Shown: positions 50,537-58,279 of the stretch, piece by piece
How the letters are laid out: each line of letters begins with the position of its first letter
Position numbering within the stretch: position 1 is the stretch's first letter
Origin: PALSA-610 sp038239145
GTDB lineage: Bacteria; Actinomycetota; Acidimicrobiia; IMCC26256; PALSA-610
NCBI GenBank assembly: GCA_038239145.1
Contig: JBBSFB010000006.1
Coordinates: 1-64,000, forward strand
Direction of reading: 5' to 3'
DNA length: 64,000 bases
Made by a program: the position numbers and the translations under genes
The notes under the pieces: generated by a model
Database searches by the model: none
Told to the model about the DNA's origin: nothing
What the model saw: the letters and a program-made list of their open reading frames with translations, nothing else

Positions 50537-51255
50537 CGAGGGAGAGCTCCACGGTCTCGATCGTGCTGCCGGCATACCGGGCGTCGGAACAGCTCCGCGA
50601 CGTCGTTCCGGAGATGATCGCGGAGGTCGAACAGCTGGGAGCGGGGCTCGAAGTGATCGTCGTCGTGAACGGTCCGCGCGACGGGACCGACGAAGCGGCG
50701 GAGACACTTCGTGCAAGTGACGACCGGGTTCGGGTCGTGCGTTCGGAAGAAGCCGGATGGGGCCGCGCCGTGCGGACGGGTCTCGACGCGGCGACCGGTG
50801 ATCTACTCGCGTACACGAACCTGGCGCGAACGCCCCCGAGCGTGCTCCGCACCGCGGTCGCGCTGGCGTTCGACTCGAGCGGTTCGGTCGTGAAGGCGAG
50901 CCGCCGCGTGCGCGACAGCACGGCAAGGCGGGCCGGTTCGTTGCTCTACAATCTCGAGTGCCGGATGCTCTTCGAGCTCTCGGTCTTCGACGTGAACGGG
51001 ACGCCGAAGGTCTTCCCGGCCGAGTTCACCGATCTGCGGCAGCTGCGCCGCGACGACGACCTCATCGACATCGAGTTCCTCGCGGTATGCGAGGCGCGCA
51101 ACTACCAGGTCGTCGAGTTTGCCGTCCCTGTGTTGCCCCGGCACTCGGGCCGATCGACCACGAACCTGCGTTCCGCGTGGCACATGTACAGCCAGGCTTT
51201 CGTGCTCCGCCGCGAGATGCGGCAACGTGGGTTGACGCCCGACGGCGACCGCTGA
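50533..51255 (+). CDS. GT2 glycosyltransferase lacking a normal DxD
   Basis: 240 residues. V-S-I-V-L-P-A-Y-R-A-S-E-Q-L opens a DPM1-like GT2 domain, with V-I-V-V-V-N-G-P-R-D-G-T-D in place of the usual V-V-D-D-G-S. Where the metal-binding D-A-D should follow G-D-L-L it reads A-Y-T-N-L-A-R-T. Later motifs (F-D-V-N-G-T-P-K-V-F, D-D-D-L-I-D-I-E-F-L) are kept. It may be metal-independent, use another Asp pair, or have lost activity. Translationally coupled to the transketolase subunit, so probably uses its product. Confidence 0.75.
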   Translation: MTRESSTVSIVLPAYRASEQLRDVVPEMIAEVEQLGAGLEVIVVVNGPRDGTDEAAETLRASDDRVRVVRSEEAGWGRAVRTGLDAATGDLLAYTNLARTPPSVLRTAVALAFDSSGSVVKASRRVRDSTARRAGSLLYNLECRMLFELSVFDVNGTPKVFPAEFTDLRQLRRDDDLIDIEFLAVCEARNYQVVEFAVPVLPRHSGRSTTNLRSAWHMYSQAFVLRREMRQRGLTPDGDR

Positions 51256-51260
51256 GTGCG

Positions 51261-52211
51261 ATGAAGGGAACTGCACTCGTCACCGGCGGCGCCGGCTTCG
51301 TCGGCGCGAACGTGGCGCGGCGCCTGGTGCATGACGGGCTCGAGGTGCACTGCGTGACCCACGCGGGTGGCGACGAATGGCGCCTCACGGGCGTGGACGC
51401 ACTTCGCACGCATGCGTGCTCGGTGGCCGACGCCGACGCGGTCGCGGCACTGGTCCGTTCGGTCCGTCCCGACTGGGTCTTCCACCTGGCCGCGCACGGC
51501 GCGTACGCGCATCAGACCGATGCCGCGCGCATGGTGTCGGTCAACACGCTCGGCACGCTCAACCTCTTGGACGCGCTCGCCGGGAACGGTGGCTGCGAAG
51601 GATTCGTGTACACGGGATCGTCGTCCGAGTACGGCCTGAAGGATCGCGCGCCCGGCGAGGACGAGATCGTCGCGCCCGACAGCGTCTACGCGATCACGAA
51701 GGCGTCGGCGACGCACGCGGTGTCGCATTGGGCGCGCCGAACGGGTCTCCCGGCCGCGACCGTGCGTCTGTACTCGGTGTACGGGCCGTGGGAGGAGCCG
51801 ACGCGTCTCGTCCCCCGTCTCGTCGTCGCCGCGCTCGCGGGCACGCTCCCGCCCCTCGTCGCGTCGGCGACGGCACGCGACTTCGTCTGGGTCGACGATG
51901 CAGTCGACGGAATTCTGCGGGCCGCCGAAGTCGCGTCGACGCGGCCGGGAGCGGTGTGGAATCTGGGGAGCGGTGTGCAGACCACTCTCGAGCAACTGGT
52001 CGCGATCGCCCGCTCAGTCTTCGACGTGTCCGAGGAACCCGTGTGGGGTTCCATGGAGAATCGGGCCTGGGACACCGACCGTTGGTTCGCCGATCCGCGG
52101 CGGGCGCGCGCCGAGCTCGGCTGGGAAACGGTCACGCCGCTCGATACCGGCCTACGGGCGACCGGCGTGTGGTTGTCGTCGACGTCGGAACGCGGTCGAT
52201 ACTCGGCGTGA
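51261..52211 (+). CDS. NAD-dependent epimerase/dehydratase (extended SDR)
   Basis: 316 residues from the ATG at 51261, 5 nt after the GT2 stop. T-G-G-A-G-F-V-G is the NAD-binding G-x-x-G-x-x-G, V-F-H-L-A-A-H-G follows, T-G-S-S-S-E-Y-G holds the catalytic Ser/Thr, and Y-A-I-T-K the Tyr-Lys pair. V-R-L-Y-S-V-Y-G-P-W-E and D-F-V-W-V-D-D-A-V are substrate-side motifs of NDP-sugar 4-epimerases/reductases. Last gene of the transketolase-GT2 operon and likely to reshape its NDP-sugar. The stop is 7 bp from the convergent gene's stop. Confidence 0.87.
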   Translation: MKGTALVTGGAGFVGANVARRLVHDGLEVHCVTHAGGDEWRLTGVDALRTHACSVADADAVAALVRSVRPDWVFHLAAHGAYAHQTDAARMVSVNTLGTLNLLDALAGNGGCEGFVYTGSSSEYGLKDRAPGEDEIVAPDSVYAITKASATHAVSHWARRTGLPAATVRLYSVYGPWEEPTRLVPRLVVAALAGTLPPLVASATARDFVWVDDAVDGILRAAEVASTRPGAVWNLGSGVQTTLEQLVAIARSVFDVSEEPVWGSMENRAWDTDRWFADPRRARAELGWETVTPLDTGLRATGVWLSSTSERGRYSA

Positions 52212-52218
52212 GACGGGA

Positions 52219-53823
52219 TCAGTGGGCCGCGGGACCGACCCGGCACGCTCCATTGGCGCGGACCTCCCACGGCTCCCCGGCGTTTAGGCCGGGGAGCACG
52301 AGTTGGAGCGCTGTACCGGGGCGGCCCTGCGCAAGTCGCACCCACGTGGCGCCGAAGCGGCGGACGTCCACCTCGTACGTGTGATCGGCGGACCACACGT
52401 ACTGCGTACCGACGCCCTTCGGCGCGTACGTGAAAGACGACGTCAGTGGAGTGCACGCGACGCTGCGCCTCCCGGCGCCCGCGGTCCGGACGACACTCAT
52501 CGCGACGAGCCGTTGGTCGGCGGCGGTGACGGTCGTGGAAAACGGGTTGTCGTGGTCGGACAACAGATCCCGCATCTCGCGTGCCGGGAGAGCCCCCAGT
52601 CCGAACGGCAGGATCGTGGCGTCGGGAACGATCGACGGGCCGAGCCCGACCACGAGCACTTCGCCGCGCGCCAACCGCCCGGCGGATCCGTACTGCGCAG
52701 AGCTGGCGCGCATATCGGGCCGAACCGCCAACGCCCGCGCGCCGCCAAGCGCCAACACCGCGAGCGCGCCCGCGCCGATCCAACGCCAGTCGGTGTCGAT
52801 CGGCAACCGCCCGGGCCACGGGATCGGCTGCCGGGGCACGATGGCGAGCAGGGCAAAGCCGAGGGCGACGTAGCGGTAGCGGAACACGGTCGGATCGGCG
52901 AGCACGCCGCGGCTGTTGGCCACGCCGACCGCCCAGACGAGCACCGCGAGTGACCAGGCCAGCACGTTGGCGCTCGCGTTTGCCCCTTTCGAGATCGTCC
53001 AGATCGCGTAACCGAAGAACGCGATCATGAGGACGACTGCAATCGCGGGCACGCCGAGCGCGACCGCTTGAAAAGGGGTGTAGCAGAGGTCGCGCACGAA
53101 CTGCAGCGTCTGCGAAGTCGACAACGCGTACTTCCCGAGATGTGATCCGCCGTGCACCTCGATCAGCCACCAAGTGAGCCAGAGTCCGGTGGGGATTCCC
53201 ACCGCGAGCCACCGGCGAACGGGTGGGCGGGTGCAGACGTTGTGCACGAGACACGCGGCGGCGACGGCGACGCCGCCCCCCGCGGACAACAGGGAGAGCA
53301 CGAGCGCGGCTGCGAGGAACGGGTTGGCGCGCCGGCCGCGGTTGAGTGCTGCAGCGCATCCGACGCCGCCGAGGAGCGCGAGGTAGTGATTGAGCTCGCT
53401 CGGGTTCAACGAGACGTAGCGGCCATACCAGACGAGCGGGATCCCGAGGAGCGCGGCCAAGACGATGCCGAACTGGCGGCGGGTCGTGACGAAGAACGCC
53501 GATGGCACGGCGAAGAGGACGAGCGCGCCGGCAACGCGAAACGGCGCGTAGTCGAAACCGAAGCCGCCGACGAACGCGCGCCAAAGTCCGAGGATGATGA
53601 TACTGAGATGGTCGTTGTACGGCTCGAACAGGCCGCGAACCGAACCCGCCTGTTTGATGAGGAGCCAGTCGTCGGCGTAGAAGTAGAAGTGGTCGGTGAG
53701 GTGCAGCGTGTAGAAGAACGCGCCCGCGACGAGCAGCCCGAACGCGACCTCGACGGCACGCGACGCGGGCGGTGCCGCCGCGCGCTTCGATGGGTGACGC
53801 CCGAGACCGGTCGTCTCCGTCAT
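52219..53823 (-). CDS. Polytopic membrane protein, glycosyltransferase-like
   Basis: 534 residues from the ATG at 53823. A short basic N-terminus precedes ~10 membrane helices. H-L-T-D-H-F-Y-F-Y-A-D-D-W-L-L-I-K in the first loop places an Asp pair where GT-C enzymes keep catalytic acids. The C-terminal ~170 residues appear extracytoplasmic with no named domain. It is unassigned; a polyprenyl-phosphate-sugar-dependent GT-C enzyme is a reasonable guess. ATGA overlap with the sulfotransferase-DUF4915 gene. A hairpin inside its last codons may terminate the opposite operon. Confidence 0.6.
   Translation of the reverse strand: MTETTGLGRHPSKRAAAPPASRAVEVAFGLLVAGAFFYTLHLTDHFYFYADDWLLIKQAGSVRGLFEPYNDHLSIIILGLWRAFVGGFGFDYAPFRVAGALVLFAVPSAFFVTTRRQFGIVLAALLGIPLVWYGRYVSLNPSELNHYLALLGGVGCAAALNRGRRANPFLAAALVLSLLSAGGGVAVAAACLVHNVCTRPPVRRWLAVGIPTGLWLTWWLIEVHGGSHLGKYALSTSQTLQFVRDLCYTPFQAVALGVPAIAVVLMIAFFGYAIWTISKGANASANVLAWSLAVLVWAVGVANSRGVLADPTVFRYRYVALGFALLAIVPRQPIPWPGRLPIDTDWRWIGAGALAVLALGGARALAVRPDMRASSAQYGSAGRLARGEVLVVGLGPSIVPDATILPFGLGALPAREMRDLLSDHDNPFSTTVTAADQRLVAMSVVRTAGAGRRSVACTPLTSSFTYAPKGVGTQYVWSADHTYEVDVRRFGATWVRLAQGRPGTALQLVLPGLNAGEPWEVRANGACRVGPAAH
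52272..52297. terminator. 10-bp perfect hairpin, likely terminator of the plus-strand operon
   Basis: GCTCCCCGGC (52272-52281) and GCCGGGGAGC (52288-52297) form a perfect 10-bp stem with loop GTTTAG. It lies 60 bp beyond the epimerase stop and inside the 3' coding end of the convergent gene (codons for L-P-G-L-N-A-G-E-P). The strongest stem I found in the window. Confidence 0.6.
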
Positions 53824-55892
53824 CCGAGGAAGCGCAGGTAAGTGTTCTCGGCCCCGGCGCCGGCCGACGGAAGTGTGGGACGGATGGCTCCGGGCAGCAC
53901 CTGGACCTCGTAGATCTGGAGTCCGTTCGGCCACCACAGCTCGGCTGCGACCGCGCCGGTCACCACGTCGATGATGGCCAGCCCGCAGCGCGACTCCGAC
54001 GGTCGCAGGCCCGGCGCGTAGGGCTCGTAGCGGTCGATCACCTTGGAGAGCCCGACGATCGCGTGACCCCCGGCGAACGCGAGCCCGCGCGTAAACCCGG
54101 GCAATCCGGCGACGGGGGAGAACGAGCCGGCGCCGGTGGCGAGGTCGTCGGCGACGCCCACGGTGCCGAAGCCGCTGTTGCAGAGCCAGAGCCGGCCCGC
54201 GTTCCGAGTGGCCGAATGTGGGCACGTGAGACCGCAGAGCACGACCTCGCGGCTCGAGGCCGAGAACACCACGCCGCGTCCCTCGGGTCCGTAGCCGGCC
54301 TTCCATGGCTTCGGTCCGGTCGTCTCGTCGGAGAAACCGGTGAAGTGCGCGTCGTCGAGACCGTTCTCGCCGAGGCCGATCGAATTCAGTTGGAACCAGT
54401 TCGTCCGGAATCCGGCGGCGCCCAGCTCGTCGAGCGCGCGCGGCCACCAGACCCGTTCCCATCCGGACTCGACGCTGACCTTCGCCACGAAGTTGTGCCC
54501 GGTGACAGTCACGTACAGCTCGCCGCCGCTGACGACGACATCGTGGATGTAGAGCGTCCCCGGGAGAACGCGGGTGACGCTCGGGACGTACACGGTGCCG
54601 TCGTCGGGCTCGACGTCGTCGGGGACGACCTCCCGACCCCAGTCGTCGCGCCCGAGCGGACGAAACCACATGATCTGGTTCGGCGTTCGGGTGCTGCTCA
54701 CCACGAGAGAGCCGCTGTCGGTGTCGACGAACGCTCCCGACGGATGCGGAACGGTGAGGGCAGATTGCCATGGGTTTCCGCCGTTGCCGCCCAGGAGCAG
54801 GAGCATGTGCTCGTACTCGCGCGTCACCAGCAGGCCGACACCGAGGGCTTCGAGCAGACCCCAGAAGTCGCCGTTCGTCTCGTACTCGAGCGGCATGGGC
54901 ACCGATCTCGTTCCGATGCGCTCGAGAGAGAGGTTGTCGGCGGGGACCGTGAAGTTCTCGCGGGTCGCCGCCGGGTCAGCGGCGATGGTGGCGACGTCGT
55001 CGATCGAACAGAGCGCGCGCGCCGCCGCGGTGTGGACGGACAGGATCTCACGATCGGGCTGGCTCAGCTCGGAGATGTTGCGCTGCTCGTAGTCGTGGGT
55101 GTTGACGGGAACGCCGCCGAACGGCCCCATCGCAGTGAGGGGCACGCCGTTCCAGGTCGGCGTGAGGAGAGCCTGGTCGTAGGGGACGTCGAGCCACGCG
55201 GCGAGCGACGCCATCGAGGCGCGCCGATCGGCCAGGAGCGTCTCGTAGTGCACGAGGAGGAATTGCTCGGGGCGACGCGCCGCATGCAGCGCGGCCGCGG
55301 TGTTCACCAGCGACCAGCGCGCTGCGAAGCCTTCCGTGCTCATGCCGGGGCGACGTCGTTTGGTATCGGCGAAACCGGCGAACGGGCTGCGCACAACGTG
55401 GATCATGCGGGCGTCGGGTAGATCGGCGAGCACGAGTTCCCAGTCGAGCGCGAGCACAGGACAATGCCCGACGACGCGCGCAGCGCGGTCGCCGGCGCCG
55501 CGCCAGGTGGCGAAGAACGTCTCCAGCCACGCCGACACCACTTGGGCCCGAGATGACGAGCTGTCGACGACTCGTGCGAATGCCGACCGCCACTCGTCGA
55601 CATCCAGGTCGAGGTCGAATCCTGCGAACTTTCCCACCGCCGCGCCGGTCCGGGCCGCACGCATCTCCTCGTTCGCGAACGCGTCGAACGCGACCCGAGG
55701 ATCGTCGGGAACGACCGGCCACCGATACTTCGCCGGGAACCAGTCGTCGAAACCGCTGGGAGCGAGGCCGGTGCCGAGTTGCATCTCGAACGGAAATACG
55801 TCGAGCTCGGGATGACCGTCGAGCAAGCGTGTGAGGAAACCGCCGCCGCTGTCGTTCCAGGCCGATACGAACACAGACGCGCCTGTCAACAC
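53820..55892 (-). CDS. Sulfotransferase - TIGR03032/DUF4915 fusion
   Basis: 690 residues from a GTG. The N-terminal ~300 are sulfotransferase-like: V-F-V-S-A-W-N-D-S-G-G-G-F-L-T-R takes the place of the PAPS P-loop and M-I-H-V-V-R-S-P-F-A-G-F is the 3'-phosphate loop. The C-terminal ~370 match the TIGR03032/DUF4915 beta-propeller-like family: V-P-H-P-S-G-A-F-V-D, R-T-P-N-Q-I-M-W-F-R-P, L-P-G-T-L-Y-I-H-D-V, V-W-W-P-R-A and W-P-N-G-L-Q-I-Y-E-V. The family's role is unknown. As a fusion it may bind or read the glycan that the sulfotransferase modifies. Confidence 0.78.
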   Translation of the reverse strand: MLTGASVFVSAWNDSGGGFLTRLLDGHPELDVFPFEMQLGTGLAPSGFDDWFPAKYRWPVVPDDPRVAFDAFANEEMRAARTGAAVGKFAGFDLDLDVDEWRSAFARVVDSSSSRAQVVSAWLETFFATWRGAGDRAARVVGHCPVLALDWELVLADLPDARMIHVVRSPFAGFADTKRRRPGMSTEGFAARWSLVNTAAALHAARRPEQFLLVHYETLLADRRASMASLAAWLDVPYDQALLTPTWNGVPLTAMGPFGGVPVNTHDYEQRNISELSQPDREILSVHTAAARALCSIDDVATIAADPAATRENFTVPADNLSLERIGTRSVPMPLEYETNGDFWGLLEALGVGLLVTREYEHMLLLLGGNGGNPWQSALTVPHPSGAFVDTDSGSLVVSSTRTPNQIMWFRPLGRDDWGREVVPDDVEPDDGTVYVPSVTRVLPGTLYIHDVVVSGGELYVTVTGHNFVAKVSVESGWERVWWPRALDELGAAGFRTNWFQLNSIGLGENGLDDAHFTGFSDETTGPKPWKAGYGPEGRGVVFSASSREVVLCGLTCPHSATRNAGRLWLCNSGFGTVGVADDLATGAGSFSPVAGLPGFTRGLAFAGGHAIVGLSKVIDRYEPYAPGLRPSESRCGLAIIDVVTGAVAAELWWPNGLQIYEVQVLPGAIRPTLPSAGAGAENTYLRFLG

Positions 55893-56095
55893 GGTTCCCG
55901 AGCGGAGAAGGAGATCGTCAACGACGCACCGGCGAGGCCACCGCCTTCGAATCCGTCGACGGCGACGATTGCGAACCGGGCGTGTGCGCGCGGATCAAGG
56001 CGGAGATCCACGGCTTCCGGGTAGCCGACCACCTCCCGGAAATAGCCCGATCGGCGCAACCAGTGGTCGTTGTTCGAATCGGGCGACGAGGTCAT
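55886..56095 (-). CDS. Small hypothetical protein
   Basis: 69 residues, ATG at 56095, 11 nt after the small membrane gene stop and overlapping the next start by 7 bp. M-T-S-S-P-D-S-N-N-D then Y-F-R-E-V-V-G-Y-P-E-A-V-D-L and F-A-I-V-A-V-D-G-F-E-G-G read like protein rather than antisense noise. No ribosome site and no family are recognised, so it could also be a fragment. Confidence 0.35.
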   Translation of the reverse strand: MTSSPDSNNDHWLRRSGYFREVVGYPEAVDLRLDPRAHARFAIVAVDGFEGGGLAGASLTISFSAREPC

Positions 56096-56106
56096 CGCGG
56101 ATGCGG

Positions 56107-56334
56107 TCAGTCCTTGCGCAGAGCGAGGACAGCAATCGCGAAGGAGACCACGGCAGCGACGATCGCGGCGATGCCGCGTTTCGTGTACTTGCCTGCGTGG
56201 GGTACCGGCCCGACATGGCCCGGGAAGAAGCTCGGGAGGTCGGTTGCCTTCGTGGTCATGTAGATCACCGCGACCACGATGAGCAAGATCCCGACGACGA
56301 TGAAGAGCCACGAGAGTGGTGAGATCCGCCGCAC
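56107..56334 (-). CDS. Small two-helix membrane protein
   Basis: 75 residues. Helix 1 is W-L-F-I-V-V-G-I-L-L-I-V-V-A-V-I-Y, then an external-type loop with T-T-K-A-T-D-L-P-S-F-F-P-G-H, a T-K-R-G turn and helix 2 A-A-I-V-A-A-V-V-S-F-A-I-A-V-L. This resembles small hypothetical membrane proteins widespread in actinobacteria, of unknown role. It is first in the minus-strand run leading into the sulfotransferase-DUF4915 gene. Confidence 0.65.
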   Translation of the reverse strand: MRRISPLSWLFIVVGILLIVVAVIYMTTKATDLPSFFPGHVGPVPHAGKYTKRGIAAIVAAVVSFAIAVLALRKD

Positions 56335-56388
56335 GAGGGGAACCCTACGCCGAGAGGCTGGGTTCGCACCACCGCGATCCGGCGCTGA

Positions 56389-58230
56389 TCATCGAGACAG
56401 CAATGACTGTACTTCGGGCGGAATGTCCGTTCCGCAGAACTTACGGTAAGCGGTTTCGGGATCGGCCGGGATACGCGTCCGAGTGTTCGAGAAAGAATGC
56501 AGCAGGTTGGAAGCGAAACGCTTGGGCGACATCGGAGCGTCGGCGGCGTCGAGGATGCGTTGTATCCCGCCGCATTTCAATGCGGCGCGCGCCCACGCGA
56601 CCTGTACCTGGAACTGCACGCCCGTCGTCGCCGGAATGAGGCCGTTTCCGAGGACGGGAAAGTCGACCGCCGCGGGTCGGCTTCCGGGAGGCGTGAGCCG
56701 AGCCGCGATCCACGGTGCCGGAAGCGGCTTCTCGTGGCCGGGAAAACGCGGAATGGCCGACATCGACGGCGTCGATTCGAGGTGGGCGGTGAAGGTGTCG
56801 GCGAGGCCCTCCAGGTCGAGGATGTTGAATTGGTCGCCCGCCGCATACGCCGAGATCCCGATGCCGAAGAACGCGCCGATCGGGAGGTGGACGTCGTTCG
56901 CCACGGGAATGTCGACCCGGACGATCCTGAGCCCGGAACTGGTTTGGTAGTAGTACGCCGGACCGCTGAACCAACGGTTGTATTGACCTCCCGGACCCCA
57001 ACCCCAGTCTGATGTTGTCACCTTGCCGAGGTCCTGCTTCGGCGGCATCACGATGAGATGGGCGAAGAGGTTGCCCGACGTGTACTGGTCGGGACGAAGC
57101 GTCAACACCGCCGCGAACGCCCACGGAGTGACGAGCAATGCGGCGAGGTGACGGCGGGTCGCGGGGATGGCTGCGACCGGCGCGCAGATTGCGAAGTACC
57201 CGGGGAGGAGCAGGCGAGCGTGCGCATAGTCGCCGCCGACGGCGACGACGTACGTCGCTTGTAATACGCCACACGCGAGGAACGTCCCCACGACCCAGCG
57301 GGCGCGAGTGCGTCGCGCCGATGCAAGCGCGAACGGTAGGTATCCGCCCCCGAGCATGAGGACGGCGGGAACCCACAGCCAGTAAGGGTCGACGAAGTCG
57401 CGGAAATACGTCCACCCGCGCGACCAATTCGCACTGCTGCCTTCTTTTGCGATTGCGGTGTTCGGAACCAGGCTTCCGAAGTAGCCCATGCGAAAGATCT
57501 GATACGCGACCGGCAGCGCAAGCAGTCCGCACGCGATGCGTAGGCGTGCACGTCGGGCCCCTTCTCGCGGTTCGAGCACGACGACGAGAGCGAAAAAGGC
57601 GGTGCTGAAGATGACGAGCTCGGGACGGATCAACCATCCGAGTCCGAGGACAACCGCTCCCCACGTCGACAGACGCGTCTCCGGAGTCCGGGCCCAGCCC
57701 GAGAGGATCCATAGGCACAGGCCGAGCCAGCCGAACGCGAGGCTCGTCTCGAGTCCGCTGGTCGCGTACACCCAGACGGGGAGTATTGCGACAAACACGA
57801 CGGCACCGAACGGGATGAACAGTGCGCTGTCCGGAGCGGGTGACCAGAGCCGGCGGGCACCGGCCATCGCCAAGGTCACGCCGGCCGCGCCGATGCCCAA
57901 GCCGAGTAATACCGCGAGCCACTCGAGCCGGATCGGGGTGAGCAGGTCGGCGAGCGCGAGGATCCCGACCCAGAGCGTGCCCGTGTACGCCTCGACCCGT
58001 TGGCCGATGTTGAAGCCCGGACCATGACCGGCACCGACCTGATGGACGATGCGCAGATAGATGAATCCGTCTTCGGTGATCCAGCGATGAGCCCAGCCCG
58101 TTACGAGGAACCCGGTGATCGGTAGGGAGAAGATCGCCGATTGCAATGACCGGCGCGGCCGTGAGGCCCGATCCGAGGCGGCGAGCGGAACCTCCTCGTC
58201 AAGTTCCACGACGGTCAATCTCGCGGTCAC
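56389..58230 (-). CDS. AftB-like membrane arabinofuranosyltransferase-family protein
   Basis: 613 residues from a GTG. W-A-H-R-W-I-T-E-D-G-F-I-Y-L-R-I-V holds the acidic pair in the first extracytoplasmic loop. G-R-V-E-A-Y-T, then S-G-L-E-T-S-L-A-F-G-W-L-G and Y-Q-I-F-R-M-G-Y-F-G-S-L-V-P-N-T-A-I-A-K-E, follow the AftB (terminal arabinofuranosyltransferase) family, whose members are of similar length. About ten helices precede a soluble C-terminal domain. It would use a decaprenyl-phosphate sugar to cap a cell-surface polymer. Divergent from the GT39-like gene. Confidence 0.8.
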   Translation of the reverse strand: MTARLTVVELDEEVPLAASDRASRPRRSLQSAIFSLPITGFLVTGWAHRWITEDGFIYLRIVHQVGAGHGPGFNIGQRVEAYTGTLWVGILALADLLTPIRLEWLAVLLGLGIGAAGVTLAMAGARRLWSPAPDSALFIPFGAVVFVAILPVWVYATSGLETSLAFGWLGLCLWILSGWARTPETRLSTWGAVVLGLGWLIRPELVIFSTAFFALVVVLEPREGARRARLRIACGLLALPVAYQIFRMGYFGSLVPNTAIAKEGSSANWSRGWTYFRDFVDPYWLWVPAVLMLGGGYLPFALASARRTRARWVVGTFLACGVLQATYVVAVGGDYAHARLLLPGYFAICAPVAAIPATRRHLAALLVTPWAFAAVLTLRPDQYTSGNLFAHLIVMPPKQDLGKVTTSDWGWGPGGQYNRWFSGPAYYYQTSSGLRIVRVDIPVANDVHLPIGAFFGIGISAYAAGDQFNILDLEGLADTFTAHLESTPSMSAIPRFPGHEKPLPAPWIAARLTPPGSRPAAVDFPVLGNGLIPATTGVQFQVQVAWARAALKCGGIQRILDAADAPMSPKRFASNLLHSFSNTRTRIPADPETAYRKFCGTDIPPEVQSLLSR

Positions 58231-58261
58231 CGGTCGCTCCTGTCAAGAAACGGGCGACTGT

Positions 58262-58267
58262 TAGCAT
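58262..58267 (+). promoter_or_regulatory. TAGCAT -10 box of the GT39-like gene
   Basis: TAGCAT ends 12 nt before the ATG at 58280 in the 49-bp divergent gap, with no ribosome site. A short or absent leader is predicted. Confidence 0.35.
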
Positions 58268-58279
58268 CGCCCGCCACTG

